Shown: one piece after another, positions 32,716 to 40,050 of the stretch
Layout: the number at the start of each line of letters is the position of its first letter
Position numbering within the stretch: position 1 is the first letter of the stretch
Source of the DNA: JAHEAO01 sp942492375
GTDB lineage: Bacteria; Pseudomonadota; Alphaproteobacteria; Rhodobacterales; Rhodobacteraceae
Assembly (NCBI GenBank): GCA_942492375.1
Contig: CALOEL010000017.1
Span: 235,134-299,133, forward strand
Direction of reading: 5' to 3'
DNA: 64,000 bases
Program-made: the position numbers and the translations under genes
Notes under the pieces: generated by a model
What the model was told of the DNA's origin: nothing
Databases searched by the model: none
The model's input: the letters and a program-made list of their open reading frames with translations, nothing else

Positions 32716-33027
32716 CTATTTCGGGCGCGCGGCCTTTTCGTCCAGCCCCGATGTGCCATGCCGACGGTCGAGTTCGGCCAGCACGTCGGCCAGCCTCACA
32801 TCGCGCGCCGCCAGCATGACCAGCAGGTGATAGAGCACATCCGCCGCCTCTGCCGTCAGGCGGTCGCGGTCGCCCCTGACCGCCTCGATGATCGCCTCGA
32901 CCGCCTCCTCGCCGAACTTCTCGGCGCATTTTTCCGGCCCTTTTGCCAGCAGGCTCGCGGTCCAGGAGGTATCCGGATCAGCGGATTTTCGGCTTTCAAT
33001 GGTCTGGGCGAGGCGTTCGAGCACCAT
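32716..33027 (-). CDS. hisE: Phosphoribosyl-ATP pyrophosphatase
   Basis: 103 residues, the normal size of the stand-alone HisE. It hydrolyses phosphoribosyl-ATP to phosphoribosyl-AMP, step 2 of histidine synthesis. The MazG-like helical core is visible: SWTASLLAKGPEKCAEKFGEEAVEAIIEA (metal-binding Glu residues) and the EAADVLYHLLVML helix with conserved Glu/Asp. Its start codon overlaps the hisF stop (TGATG), so hisF-hisE are coupled. Confidence 0.95.
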   Translation of the reverse strand: MVLERLAQTIESRKSADPDTSWTASLLAKGPEKCAEKFGEEAVEAIIEAVRGDRDRLTAEAADVLYHLLVMLAARDVRLADVLAELDRRHGTSGLDEKAARPK

Positions 33028-33788
33028 CAGTTCAACCTCATCGGAATGCCCGCTGCGGCCATGTGGTCCTTGGCCTCGCGGATGGTGAATTCACCGAAAT
33101 GGAAGATCGAGGCCGCCAGCACGGCGCTGGCATGGCCTTCCGTGACGCCCTCGACCAGGTGATCGAGCGTGCCCACGCCACCCGATGCGATGACCGGCAC
33201 CGGCACCGCATCGGCGATGGCGCGGGTGAGCGGCAGGTTGAAGCCTGCACGGGTGCCGTCGCGGTCCATCGAGGTCAGCAGGATCTCTCCGGCGCCCTTC
33301 GCCGCCATGGTGCGGGCGAACTCCACCGCGTCGATACCGGTGGCGCGGCGGCCGCCATGGGTGAAGATCTCCCATTTTCCGGGGCTTACGGTCTTGGCGT
33401 CGATCGCCACCACGATGCATTGGCTGCCGAACCGGTCGGCGGCACGGGCGACCACATCGGGATCCGCCACGGCGGCTGAGTTGAAGCTGACCTTGTCGGC
33501 CCCGGCCAGCAGCAGGTTGCGGACATCTTCCGTGGTCCGGACGCCGCCGCCGATGGTCAGCGGCATGAAGCATTGTTCGGCGGTGCGGGTGGCCAGGTCA
33601 TACATCGTGCCGCGGTTTTCGTGGGTCGCGTGGATGTCGAGGAAGCACAACTCATCCGCGCCCGCCGCGTCGTAGGCGCGGGCCGATTCCACCGGATCGC
33701 CCGCGTCGATCAAGTCGACGAAGTTGACGCCCTTGACGACGCGGCCATCGGCCACGTCGAGGCAGGGGATGATACGGGTCTTGAGCAT
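33027..33788 (-). CDS. hisF: Imidazole glycerol phosphate synthase, cyclase subunit
   Basis: 253 residues from ATG 33788; the seven residues of a longer form from 33809 are not needed. (beta-alpha)8 barrel with the catalytic Asp in RIIPCLDVADGRVVKG (residue 11) and the second Asp in LLTSMDRDGTRAG (about 130). The C-terminal phosphate loop is VIASGGVGTLDHL. It forms the ammonia-channelling complex with HisH, making imidazole glycerol phosphate and AICAR. It is separated from hisA by the DUF302 and DUF2867 genes, as is usual in Rhodobacteraceae. Confidence 0.96.
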   Translation of the reverse strand: MLKTRIIPCLDVADGRVVKGVNFVDLIDAGDPVESARAYDAAGADELCFLDIHATHENRGTMYDLATRTAEQCFMPLTIGGGVRTTEDVRNLLLAGADKVSFNSAAVADPDVVARAADRFGSQCIVVAIDAKTVSPGKWEIFTHGGRRATGIDAVEFARTMAAKGAGEILLTSMDRDGTRAGFNLPLTRAIADAVPVPVIASGGVGTLDHLVEGVTEGHASAVLAASIFHFGEFTIREAKDHMAAAGIPMRLN

Positions 33789-33913
33789 GTTCGGCGAACC
33801 TTCGCGCACTCACAGGAACTTTTCTCGGCACCGGGGGCTTTTATTGGCAAAACTCGGCGAGGGCCAGAGCGTTGAGGTTCTGCGTCGTGAACCGATTTTC
33901 AGGAGGATACGAT

Positions 33914-34360
33914 ATGAAACAGATCATTTTGGGCTCTGCGCTGTGCATGGCCGCGGCGGCTGCGTCGGCGGATGACATCATGAAGGTCGAGGCGACGGGC
34001 ACTGTCCCCGAGACGATGGACAAGCTCGTCTCGGCGGTCGAGGGCGCCGGCGCCACGGTATTCGCCCGGGTCGATCACGCGGCCGGCGCTGAAAGTGTTG
34101 AGATGGAGCTTAAGCCCGCGCAGGTGTTGATCTTTGGCAATCCCAAGCTGGGAACGCCTGTGATGCAGGAAGACCCGCTCGCCGGGCTGTACCTGCCCAT
34201 GAAGGTGCTTGTCTACGAGGATGCGGAGGGCAAGGTCTGGCTGGCCTATGACGAGCCGGAGGAGATGTTCGACGAACTCTCGGTCGATGACGATTCCGAA
34301 ACGATCAAGGCCATGGCCGGCGCGCTGGGCAAGCTGACGGGTGCTGCGGCCGGCGGCTAG
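33914..34360 (+). CDS. DUF302 family exported protein
   Basis: 148 residues from ATG 33914, preceded by a perfect AGGAGG at 33901-33906. A short signal peptide (cut after SASA) leads into the DUF302 fold: TGTVPETMDKLVSAVEGAGATVFARVDHA, then LIFGNPKLGTPVMQEDPLAGLYLPMKVLVYED (about residues 75-106), the family's central stretch. DUF302 proteins are small alpha/beta domains of unknown function, sometimes tied to heme or sulfur stress. It is inserted on the opposite strand between hisF and the DUF2867 gene and overlaps the latter by four bases at the stops. Confidence 0.88.
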   Translation: MKQIILGSALCMAAAAASADDIMKVEATGTVPETMDKLVSAVEGAGATVFARVDHAAGAESVEMELKPAQVLIFGNPKLGTPVMQEDPLAGLYLPMKVLVYEDAEGKVWLAYDEPEEMFDELSVDDDSETIKAMAGALGKLTGAAAGG

Positions 34361-34800
34361 GTCGCCGTGCGGGCCACGGACTGTCGCATGATCAGGATGT
34401 GGAACGGCAGGATCGAGGTGAGGTAGGCCCGGCCCAGCAGGTTGTGGGTATGGACCCAGGTGGATCCATACACGCGGCTGCCATCCGCGATGAGAGAGAC
34501 GCGGAAATCGAGGTGCCGGTCGTTGAAGCCGAGAATCATCTCGTTCCCGTGGCGCAGGTCGGTGGGGAATATTCCGACGCGGGCGCCCTTTGGCCGCCGG
34601 ATCAGGTCAAACGGCGCGACGACGATATTGCGCAGGGCAAGAAGCGCCATCACCCAGGCTGGGAAGTCCATTGCGCGTGCCACCGCCTCGTCGAGGTCCA
34701 GCGTGCTCGCGCAGGAATAGGCGTCGAGGTAATCGCCCGGATGCAGGTAAGCCCGCAGCAGGCTGTGATCGGGCAGGGCGGTCTTTTCCACGCGGGTCAT
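34357..34800 (-). CDS. DUF2867 domain protein
   Basis: 147 residues, fitting a stand-alone DUF2867 domain. Visible features: DYLDAYSCASTLDLDEAVARAMDFP, a hydrophobic WVMALLALRNIVVAPF segment, FNDRHLDFRVSLI, and the C-terminal LTSILPFHILIMRQSVAR, typical of the family. The domain resembles START-like small-molecule binders, but no function is established. It lies between hisA (8 bases upstream) and the convergent DUF302 gene, so it is probably cotranscribed with hisA. Confidence 0.8.
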   Translation of the reverse strand: MTRVEKTALPDHSLLRAYLHPGDYLDAYSCASTLDLDEAVARAMDFPAWVMALLALRNIVVAPFDLIRRPKGARVGIFPTDLRHGNEMILGFNDRHLDFRVSLIADGSRVYGSTWVHTHNLLGRAYLTSILPFHILIMRQSVARTAT

Positions 34801-34808
34801 GGCGCAGC

Positions 34809-35522
34809 CTAGAGCGCCGCCAGCGCCTCTGCCAGATCGATCGCGCCGTCATAGAGCGCGCGGCCCGAAATTGCCCCGGCGATCACGCCGGTATCGCGCA
34901 GCGCGATCAGGTCGTCGAGCGAGGCGACACCGCCGGAGGCGATGACCGGGATCCTGACAGCGCGGGCAAGCGCCACCGTCGCGGGCAGGTTCGGCCCCTG
35001 CATGGCGCCGTCGCGGTTGATGTCGGTGTAGATGATCGCTGCAACGCCGGCATCCTCGAAGCTGCGGGCCAGATCCGCGACATGCACATCGGTTTCCTCG
35101 GCCCAGCCCTTGGTCGCGACGCGGCCATCCCGCGCGTCGATGCCGACCGCGACTTTGCCGGGGAAGGCGCGGGCCGCCTCGCGGACCAGCGACGGATCTT
35201 CAACAGCGACGGTCCCGAGGATGACGCGGGCAAGGCCCTTGTCCAGCCAGCGCTCGATCGTCGCCATGTCGCGGATGCCGCCGCCCAGTTGGGCGGGTGC
35301 CGAGACCGCGGACAGGATCGCTTCGACCGCGGCCGCATTTACCGGCTCGCCCGCAAAGGCGCCGTTCAGGTCGACAAGGTGAAGCCATTCGCATCCGGCA
35401 TCGGCGAAGGCGCGCGCCTGCGCGGCGGGGTCGTCGTTGAAGACCGTGGCCTGCGCCATCTCGCCCTTGTAGAGCCGCACGCATTGCCCGTCCTTGAGGT
35501 CGATCGCGGGATAGAGGATCAT
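34809..35522 (-). CDS. hisA: ProFAR isomerase (phosphoribosylformimino-AICAR-P isomerase)
   Basis: 237 residues from ATG 35522 (MILYPAIDLKDGQCVRLYKG); the open frame to 35657 adds a sequence that does not fit. (beta-alpha)8 barrel with catalytic Asp8 (AIDLKDG) and the second Asp in IYTDINRDGAMQG (about 127), plus phosphate loops GGGIRD and IASGGVAS. It performs the Amadori rearrangement upstream of HisHF. Divergent from the first DUF2147 gene. Confidence 0.95.
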   Translation of the reverse strand: MILYPAIDLKDGQCVRLYKGEMAQATVFNDDPAAQARAFADAGCEWLHLVDLNGAFAGEPVNAAAVEAILSAVSAPAQLGGGIRDMATIERWLDKGLARVILGTVAVEDPSLVREAARAFPGKVAVGIDARDGRVATKGWAEETDVHVADLARSFEDAGVAAIIYTDINRDGAMQGPNLPATVALARAVRIPVIASGGVASLDDLIALRDTGVIAGAISGRALYDGAIDLAEALAAL

Positions 35523-35658
35523 GGCCGGCCCTTTGCATTGGAACGCCGGGTCTTTGGCACGATCCCGGGTGGATTGCAAAGGTCCGGGCAACCCCACGTC
35601 ACACTTGCCCGGTTCCGGAGAGCAGGCATAGTCGGACTCGTGACAAGGGAGGAACAAG

Positions 35659-36045
35659 ATGAGATCGATTCTGGCAGCAGTATTACTGGCGATTGCAGCG
35701 CTTCCGGCGCTGGCGGCGGACCCGGTGGAGGGGTTGTGGCAGACCCAGCCCGATGATGGCGCCTATGCGCTGGTCAAGATGGTGCCCTGCGGCGACATGA
35801 TATGCGGCGTCATCTCGCGCACGTTCCGTGCCGATGGCGAGTACAAGTCCGAGAATATCGGCAAGAGCATCGTCATCAACATGGTGCCTCAAGGCTCTGG
35901 CCGGTACGAGGGGCGGGTCTGGCGGCCGTCGAACGGCAAGATCTATCTTGGGAAGATGGAGTTGCAGGGCGATCGGCTGAAGCTGCGCGGCTGCGTCGCG
36001 GGCGGATTGCTGTGCTCGTCGCAGGACTGGATCAGGGTCCAATAG
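35659..36045 (+). CDS. DUF2147 family exported protein, copy 1
   Basis: 128 residues. Signal peptide cut after LPALA; mature start ADPVEGLWQTQPDDGAYALVK is the DUF2147 opening (GxW). Two Cys in CGDMICGVISR, and a CVAGGLLCSSQDWIRV end give a lipocalin-like small beta barrel with probable disulfides. Function unknown. A second copy follows after 42 bases. Both sit inside the his region on the opposite strand. Confidence 0.87.
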   Translation: MRSILAAVLLAIAALPALAADPVEGLWQTQPDDGAYALVKMVPCGDMICGVISRTFRADGEYKSENIGKSIVINMVPQGSGRYEGRVWRPSNGKIYLGKMELQGDRLKLRGCVAGGLLCSSQDWIRVQ

Positions 36046-36087
36046 GCCACTAGGATAGGTCATCCGGCCCGGCTGGCTCTTATAAGG

Positions 36088-36489
36088 ATGACGCGTATGA
36101 TGCGTATCGGTCTGATCGCTGTCGGGATGGCGTTTTTCGCGATGCGAGTCTGGGCGGGCGATCCTGCGATCGGGCTGTGGCAGACCCCGCCAGACCGCAA
36201 GGACCTGATATCTCACATAGAAGTACGTGAGTGCGGCGGTGATCTGTGCGGGCGGATCAAGGTTGCCTTCGACAGCAGCGGGCAGCAGGTGGTCACGCCG
36301 AACATCGGCAAGGAGCTGTTCTGGGACATGTCGCCGATCGGCGACGGAAGTTATGCGGGCGGCACCGTCTGGGTGCCGCTTCTGAACGTGCGGGCCCAGG
36401 CGACGATGAGGTTGGCCGGCGACCAGCTGCATGTGCGGGCCTGCAAGGCGCTGGTCTGCGACGGACAGGTCTGGGCGCGGGTGCGCTAG
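36088..36489 (+). CDS. DUF2147 family exported protein, copy 2
   Basis: 133 residues, a tandem paralogue of the gene at 35659. Signal peptide cut near RVWA; then DPAIGLWQTPPDRKDLISHIEV, CGGDLCGRIKV, and a C-terminal RACKALVCDGQVWARV that matches copy 1 in Cys and Trp placement. The middle has diverged (PNIGKELFWDM against ENIGKSIVINM), so the two may bind different ligands. It converges with hisH, one base apart. An in-frame start a few codons later is also possible. Confidence 0.85.
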   Translation: MTRMMRIGLIAVGMAFFAMRVWAGDPAIGLWQTPPDRKDLISHIEVRECGGDLCGRIKVAFDSSGQQVVTPNIGKELFWDMSPIGDGSYAGGTVWVPLLNVRAQATMRLAGDQLHVRACKALVCDGQVWARVR

Positions 36490-36490
36490 G

Positions 36491-37129
36491 CTAGGGTGCC
36501 CACCGCAGGAAGTTCGCGATCAGGCGCAATCCGGCGGATTGGCTTTTCTCGGGGTGGAACTGCGTCCCAATCATGTTGTCACGGCCGATGATCGCGGTGA
36601 TGTCCCCGCCATAGTCGCAATGGGCCAGTCGGTGTTCATTTTCCTGAACCACGAAATGGTAGGAATGCACGAAATAGGCGTGATGCCCGGTCGTCAGGCC
36701 GTCGAGAACCGGGTGAGAACCGTCGATGACAAGATCGTTCCATCCCATGTGAGGGACCTTCATCGAGGCGTCCGCCGGGGTGATGCGGACCACCTCGCCG
36801 GGGATCCAGCCGAACCCCGCGGTGGGTTCGTATTCTGTGCCCCTGGTGGCCAGCATCTGCATGCCGATGCAGATGCCAAGGAACGGGCGGCCCTTGTTTA
36901 TCACCGCGTTTTCAATTGCTTCAAAAAGACCGCTGTGATCGAACAGCCGTTTCCGACAGGCCGGAAAGGCACCATCGCCGGGCAGGACGATGCGGTCGGC
37001 GCGCGCGACATCCTCGGGGTTCGAGGTGACGAGCACCGAGCGCGCGCCGGTTTCGGCGGCCATGCGCTGAAACGCCTTTTCGGCGGAATGCAGGTTGCCG
37101 CTGTCGTAGTCGACAAGGACCGTGAGCAT
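36491..37129 (-). CDS. hisH: Imidazole glycerol phosphate synthase, glutamine amidotransferase subunit
   Basis: 212 residues. Class I glutaminase triad: nucleophilic Cys in PFLGICIGMQML (about residue 86), and His/Glu in GTQFHPEKSQSAG near the C terminus. The oxyanion segment VLPGDGAF is also seen. It supplies ammonia to HisF. It lies 46 bases downstream of hisB on the same strand. Confidence 0.96.
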   Translation of the reverse strand: MLTVLVDYDSGNLHSAEKAFQRMAAETGARSVLVTSNPEDVARADRIVLPGDGAFPACRKRLFDHSGLFEAIENAVINKGRPFLGICIGMQMLATRGTEYEPTAGFGWIPGEVVRITPADASMKVPHMGWNDLVIDGSHPVLDGLTTGHHAYFVHSYHFVVQENEHRLAHCDYGGDITAIIGRDNMIGTQFHPEKSQSAGLRLIANFLRWAP

Positions 37130-37175
37130 CGGGAAGCCCTACCTCTCGCAATACCGCGCTTGAACGATGCGCACG

Positions 37176-37763
37176 CTACAATGCGCCCTTGGTCGAGGGG
37201 ATCGCATCGGATTTCCGCGGGTCGGTCTCGACGGCCAGTCGCAGCGCGCGGGCGACGGCCTTGAAGGCGGCCTCGGCGATGTGGTGGCTGTTCAGCCCGT
37301 GCAACATATCGACATGCAGCGTGATGCCGCCATGGCTCGAGAGCGCCTGGAAAAAATCGCGTACAAGCTCGGTGTCGAAGGTGCCGATCCTGGCGGTCGG
37401 CAGGACCACGTTCCAGACGAGGTAGGGCCGACCCGAAAGGTCGAGCGCCGCGCGCATCTGCGCGTCGTCCATCGGCAGGTGACATTCGCCGTAGCGCCGG
37501 ATGCCGCGCTTGTCGCCGAGCGCCTCGGCCAGCGCCTGGCCGAGCGCGATGCCGACATCCTCGACCGAGTGGTGGTCGTCGATATGCAGGTCGCCCTTGC
37601 AGCGGATATTCATGTCGATCAGCGCGTGGCGGGCCAGCTGGTCGAGCATGTGGTCGAAAAAGCCGATTCCGGTCTGGTTGTCATAGGCGCCGGTGCCGTC
37701 AAGGTCGATCTCGACCGTGATGGCGGTTTCGGCGGTCTTGCGGGTGATCTTGGCCTTGCGCAT
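37176..37763 (-). CDS. hisB: Imidazoleglycerol-phosphate dehydratase
   Basis: 195 residues, the monofunctional type without the phosphatase domain. Two manganese-binding His clusters are visible: DDHHSVEDVGIALGQAL (about residues 66-82) and SHHIAEAAFKAVARALR (about 160-176), plus GIGFFDHMLDQLARH. Step 6 of the pathway. It heads the hisB-hisH pair and is divergent from the MFS gene. Confidence 0.96.
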   Translation of the reverse strand: MRKAKITRKTAETAITVEIDLDGTGAYDNQTGIGFFDHMLDQLARHALIDMNIRCKGDLHIDDHHSVEDVGIALGQALAEALGDKRGIRRYGECHLPMDDAQMRAALDLSGRPYLVWNVVLPTARIGTFDTELVRDFFQALSSHGGITLHVDMLHGLNSHHIAEAAFKAVARALRLAVETDPRKSDAIPSTKGAL

Positions 37764-37808
37764 GGCTCGCTCCGTCAGGTTCGGGGCCTTATAGGCGGCG
37801 AATGCGAG

Positions 37809-37879
37809 GGTTCCAAGCTGGCAGTTGCGGATTGCGGTGATGCTGTGAGCCAGCGCTGCGGCGTGGTAACACTGGAACC
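37809..37879. repeat. Inverted repeat flanking the MFS gene promoter
   Basis: GGTTCCA (37809-37815) and its perfect complement TGGAACC (37873-37879) bracket the region just before the MFS start codon at 37880. Seven matching bases could be chance; an operator is possible. Confidence 0.3.
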
Positions 37880-39208
37880 ATGTTTCGCATTCTGCGCCAT
37901 CCGACTTTCGCCGCGCTGTTCGCAGCGCAGTCGGTCGCGCTGATCGGGACCGGGTTGCTGACCGTGGCGCTGGCGCTCTTGGCCTATGATCTTGCGGGCG
38001 ACCGGGCGGGCGCGGTGCTGGGCACGGCGCTGGCGATCAAGATGCTGGCCTATGTCGGGCTGTCGCCGGTGGCGGCGGCGCTGGTGGTGCGGTTGCCGCG
38101 CAAGGCGGTGCTGATCGGGGCCGACCTGGTGCGCGCGGCGGTGGCGCTGTGCCTGCCCTTCGTCGAGGCGGTCTGGCAGGTCTATCTCCTGATCTTCGTG
38201 TTGCAGGCGGCCTCGGCCACCTTCACCCCGGCGTTCCAGGCGCTGATCCCCGAGGTGCTGCCCGACGAGGCCGACTATACCCGCGCGCTGTCGCTGTCGC
38301 GGCTGGCCTATGATCTGGAGAACCTGGCCAGCCCGGCGCTGGCCGGATTGCTGCTTGCGGTAATGGGCTATCACTGGCTGTTCCTCGGCACGGTGGCGGG
38401 GTTCCTGGGATCGGCCCTGCTGGTCTGGCGGGCGGTTCTGCCGGGGCTGGTGGCTGCCCCGGCGCGGCCCTTTTCGGAACGGCTGACGCGGGGCGCGCGG
38501 ATCTACCTGGCGACGCCGCGCCTGCGGGGCCTGTTGGCGCTGAACCTGACGGCGGCGGCGGCGGGGGCCTTCGTGCTGGTCGATACGGTGGTGATCGTCA
38601 AGGCGGGCTACGGGTTCGGCGATCGCGCGGTGGCGGCGGCGCTGGCCGCGTTCGGCGCGGGGTCAATGCTGGCGGCGCTGGGGTTGCCGGGGATGCTGGA
38701 CCGGCTGGGCGAGCGGCGGCTGATGCTGGGGGCGGGGCTTGGGCTGGCGCTGCTGGGGCTGGGGCATGCCGGGGTGTTGCTGGCGGGGGCGCTGGTGGGC
38801 TGGGGCTGGTTCCTGGCGGTCTGGGCGGTGACAGGCCTGCTTTACGCCGCGATCCTCACCCCGGCGGGGCGGCTGCTGCGGCGATCGGCCCGCGCCGAGG
38901 ACCGACCGGCGGTCTTCTCGGCGCAGTTCGCGCTGTCGCATCTGTGCTGGCTGGCGACCTATCCCTTGGCGGGCTGGCTGGGGGCGGAAAGCCTGGGGGC
39001 GGCGCAGGCTGTGCTGGCGGTGCTGGCGGGGGGCGGCGTGGCGCTGGCGCTGCGGCTCTGGCCCGCAGAGGAGGCGCGGGCGCTTGTCCATGGCCACCCG
39101 GACCTGCCGCCCGATCATCCGCATCTGCGCGGTGCCGCGCGGGACGGGCGGCATGTGCATGACTTCGTGATCGACGACGAGCACCGGGTCTGGCCGACGC
39201 AAGGCTGA
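37880..39208 (+). CDS. Major facilitator superfamily transporter
   Basis: 442 residues with twelve predicted membrane segments in two halves and a very high GC, Leu/Ala/Gly-rich sequence. The DHA3/enterobactin-exporter-like pattern is suggested by the opening RHPTFAALFAAQSVALIGTGLL, the VRLPRKAVLIGADLVRA loop (motif A position) and TPAFQALIPEVLPDEADYTRALSLSRL (about residues 113-140). The last 50 residues (HGHPDLPPDHPHLRGA, then HVHDFVIDDEHRVW) are a His- and Asp-rich cytoplasmic tail that could bind metal. Substrate unknown. Confidence 0.85.
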   Translation: MFRILRHPTFAALFAAQSVALIGTGLLTVALALLAYDLAGDRAGAVLGTALAIKMLAYVGLSPVAAALVVRLPRKAVLIGADLVRAAVALCLPFVEAVWQVYLLIFVLQAASATFTPAFQALIPEVLPDEADYTRALSLSRLAYDLENLASPALAGLLLAVMGYHWLFLGTVAGFLGSALLVWRAVLPGLVAAPARPFSERLTRGARIYLATPRLRGLLALNLTAAAAGAFVLVDTVVIVKAGYGFGDRAVAAALAAFGAGSMLAALGLPGMLDRLGERRLMLGAGLGLALLGLGHAGVLLAGALVGWGWFLAVWAVTGLLYAAILTPAGRLLRRSARAEDRPAVFSAQFALSHLCWLATYPLAGWLGAESLGAAQAVLAVLAGGGVALALRLWPAEEARALVHGHPDLPPDHPHLRGAARDGRHVHDFVIDDEHRVWPTQG

Positions 39209-39264
39209 ATGCGGCTTGAAGGCCCGCACGGCTTCATGTCAACTGACCGCAAAAGGAGGCCCCG

Positions 39265-39504
39265 ATGAGCACCTGCGTCTTTGTCCAGCTGCGCTGCAAG
39301 CCCGGAACGACCTACCGCGTCGCCGACGAGATTATGCTGCGCGAAATCCATTCCGAGCTTTATTCGACAAGCGGCGAGCATGATCTGCTGCTGAAGATCT
39401 ACATTCCCGCCGATCAGGATGTCGGCAAGTTCATCAACGACAAACTGCTGGATATCGACGGCATCGAGAGATCTCTGACGACGCTTACATTCCGGGCATT
39501 CTGA
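39265..39504 (+). CDS. Stand-alone RAM/Lrp ligand-binding domain protein
   Basis: 79 residues, just the RAM (AsnC ligand-binding) alpha/beta domain without a DNA-binding part. Typical features: FVQLRCKPGTTYRVADEIM, a central TSGEHDLLLKIYIP (the G-x-x-D-x-L-L-x-V pattern) and a C-terminal IERSLTTLTF strand. Such domains form oligomeric rings that bind amino acids and may tune partner Lrp proteins, of which this window has two. AGGAGG-like sequence precedes the ATG. Confidence 0.85.
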   Translation: MSTCVFVQLRCKPGTTYRVADEIMLREIHSELYSTSGEHDLLLKIYIPADQDVGKFINDKLLDIDGIERSLTTLTFRAF

Positions 39505-39624
39505 TACGCCTATGGCGAGAGCGAGGCGATGACACCCTTCGGGGTCATGCAGCCTCGACCGTTGGAGGCGGGTTAGAGTAGGATCAAGGCTAAGTGCACC
39601 AGCGCGGCTTGCCGACACCGCAAG

Positions 39625-39646
39625 AAAAAAGCGGCCCGAAAGCCGC
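39625..39646 (-). terminator. Terminator of tRNA-Gly
   Basis: GCGGC...GCCGC stem (39631-39635 / 39642-39646) with six A on the plus strand at 39625-39630, which read as U on the minus transcript right after the stem. It lies 28 bases downstream of tRNA-Gly. Confidence 0.75.
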
Positions 39647-39674
39647 CGTTTCGCTCCGGCCGGGCCGGAGATAT

Positions 39675-39749
39675 TGGAGCGGGCGATGAGATTCGAACTC
39701 ACGACCCTAACCTTGGCAAGGTTATGCTCTACCCCTGAGCTACGCCCGC
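39675..39749 (-). tRNA. tRNA-Gly (anticodon GCC)
   Basis: 75 nt including encoded CCA. Acceptor GCGGGCG (39743-39749 complement) pairs with CGCCCGC, discriminator T, then CCA. The D arm has AGCTCAGGGGTAGAGC, the anticodon loop is TTGCCAA, and the T arm has GAGTTCGAATCTC. Confidence 0.96.
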
Positions 39750-40050
39750 ATCCTTGGGTGAGGCGTCAGATATAAAGTCCCGCCGCCGCCTGCAAGGGCA
39801 AAAGTGAGGGCGAGGGGCAAAATTCTGCCGCTGCCTCCGGGGTCCGTCTGGCGAGAGCCGGCAACGACCCACCGCAGCAGATCCGACCTGGCGTGATTCA
39901 CCGGATCACTTGGCGGGCGCTTGCATTGTCGACAGAAAGGAAGAAATCACCGCCGAAGGGCATAGATGAAGCCGCGTTCGACATGATAATGGAAAAAACC
40001 GTCGGCCACCAGGAATGCCCACCCGCGGGCGAGCATTTGCTCTTGTTTGG

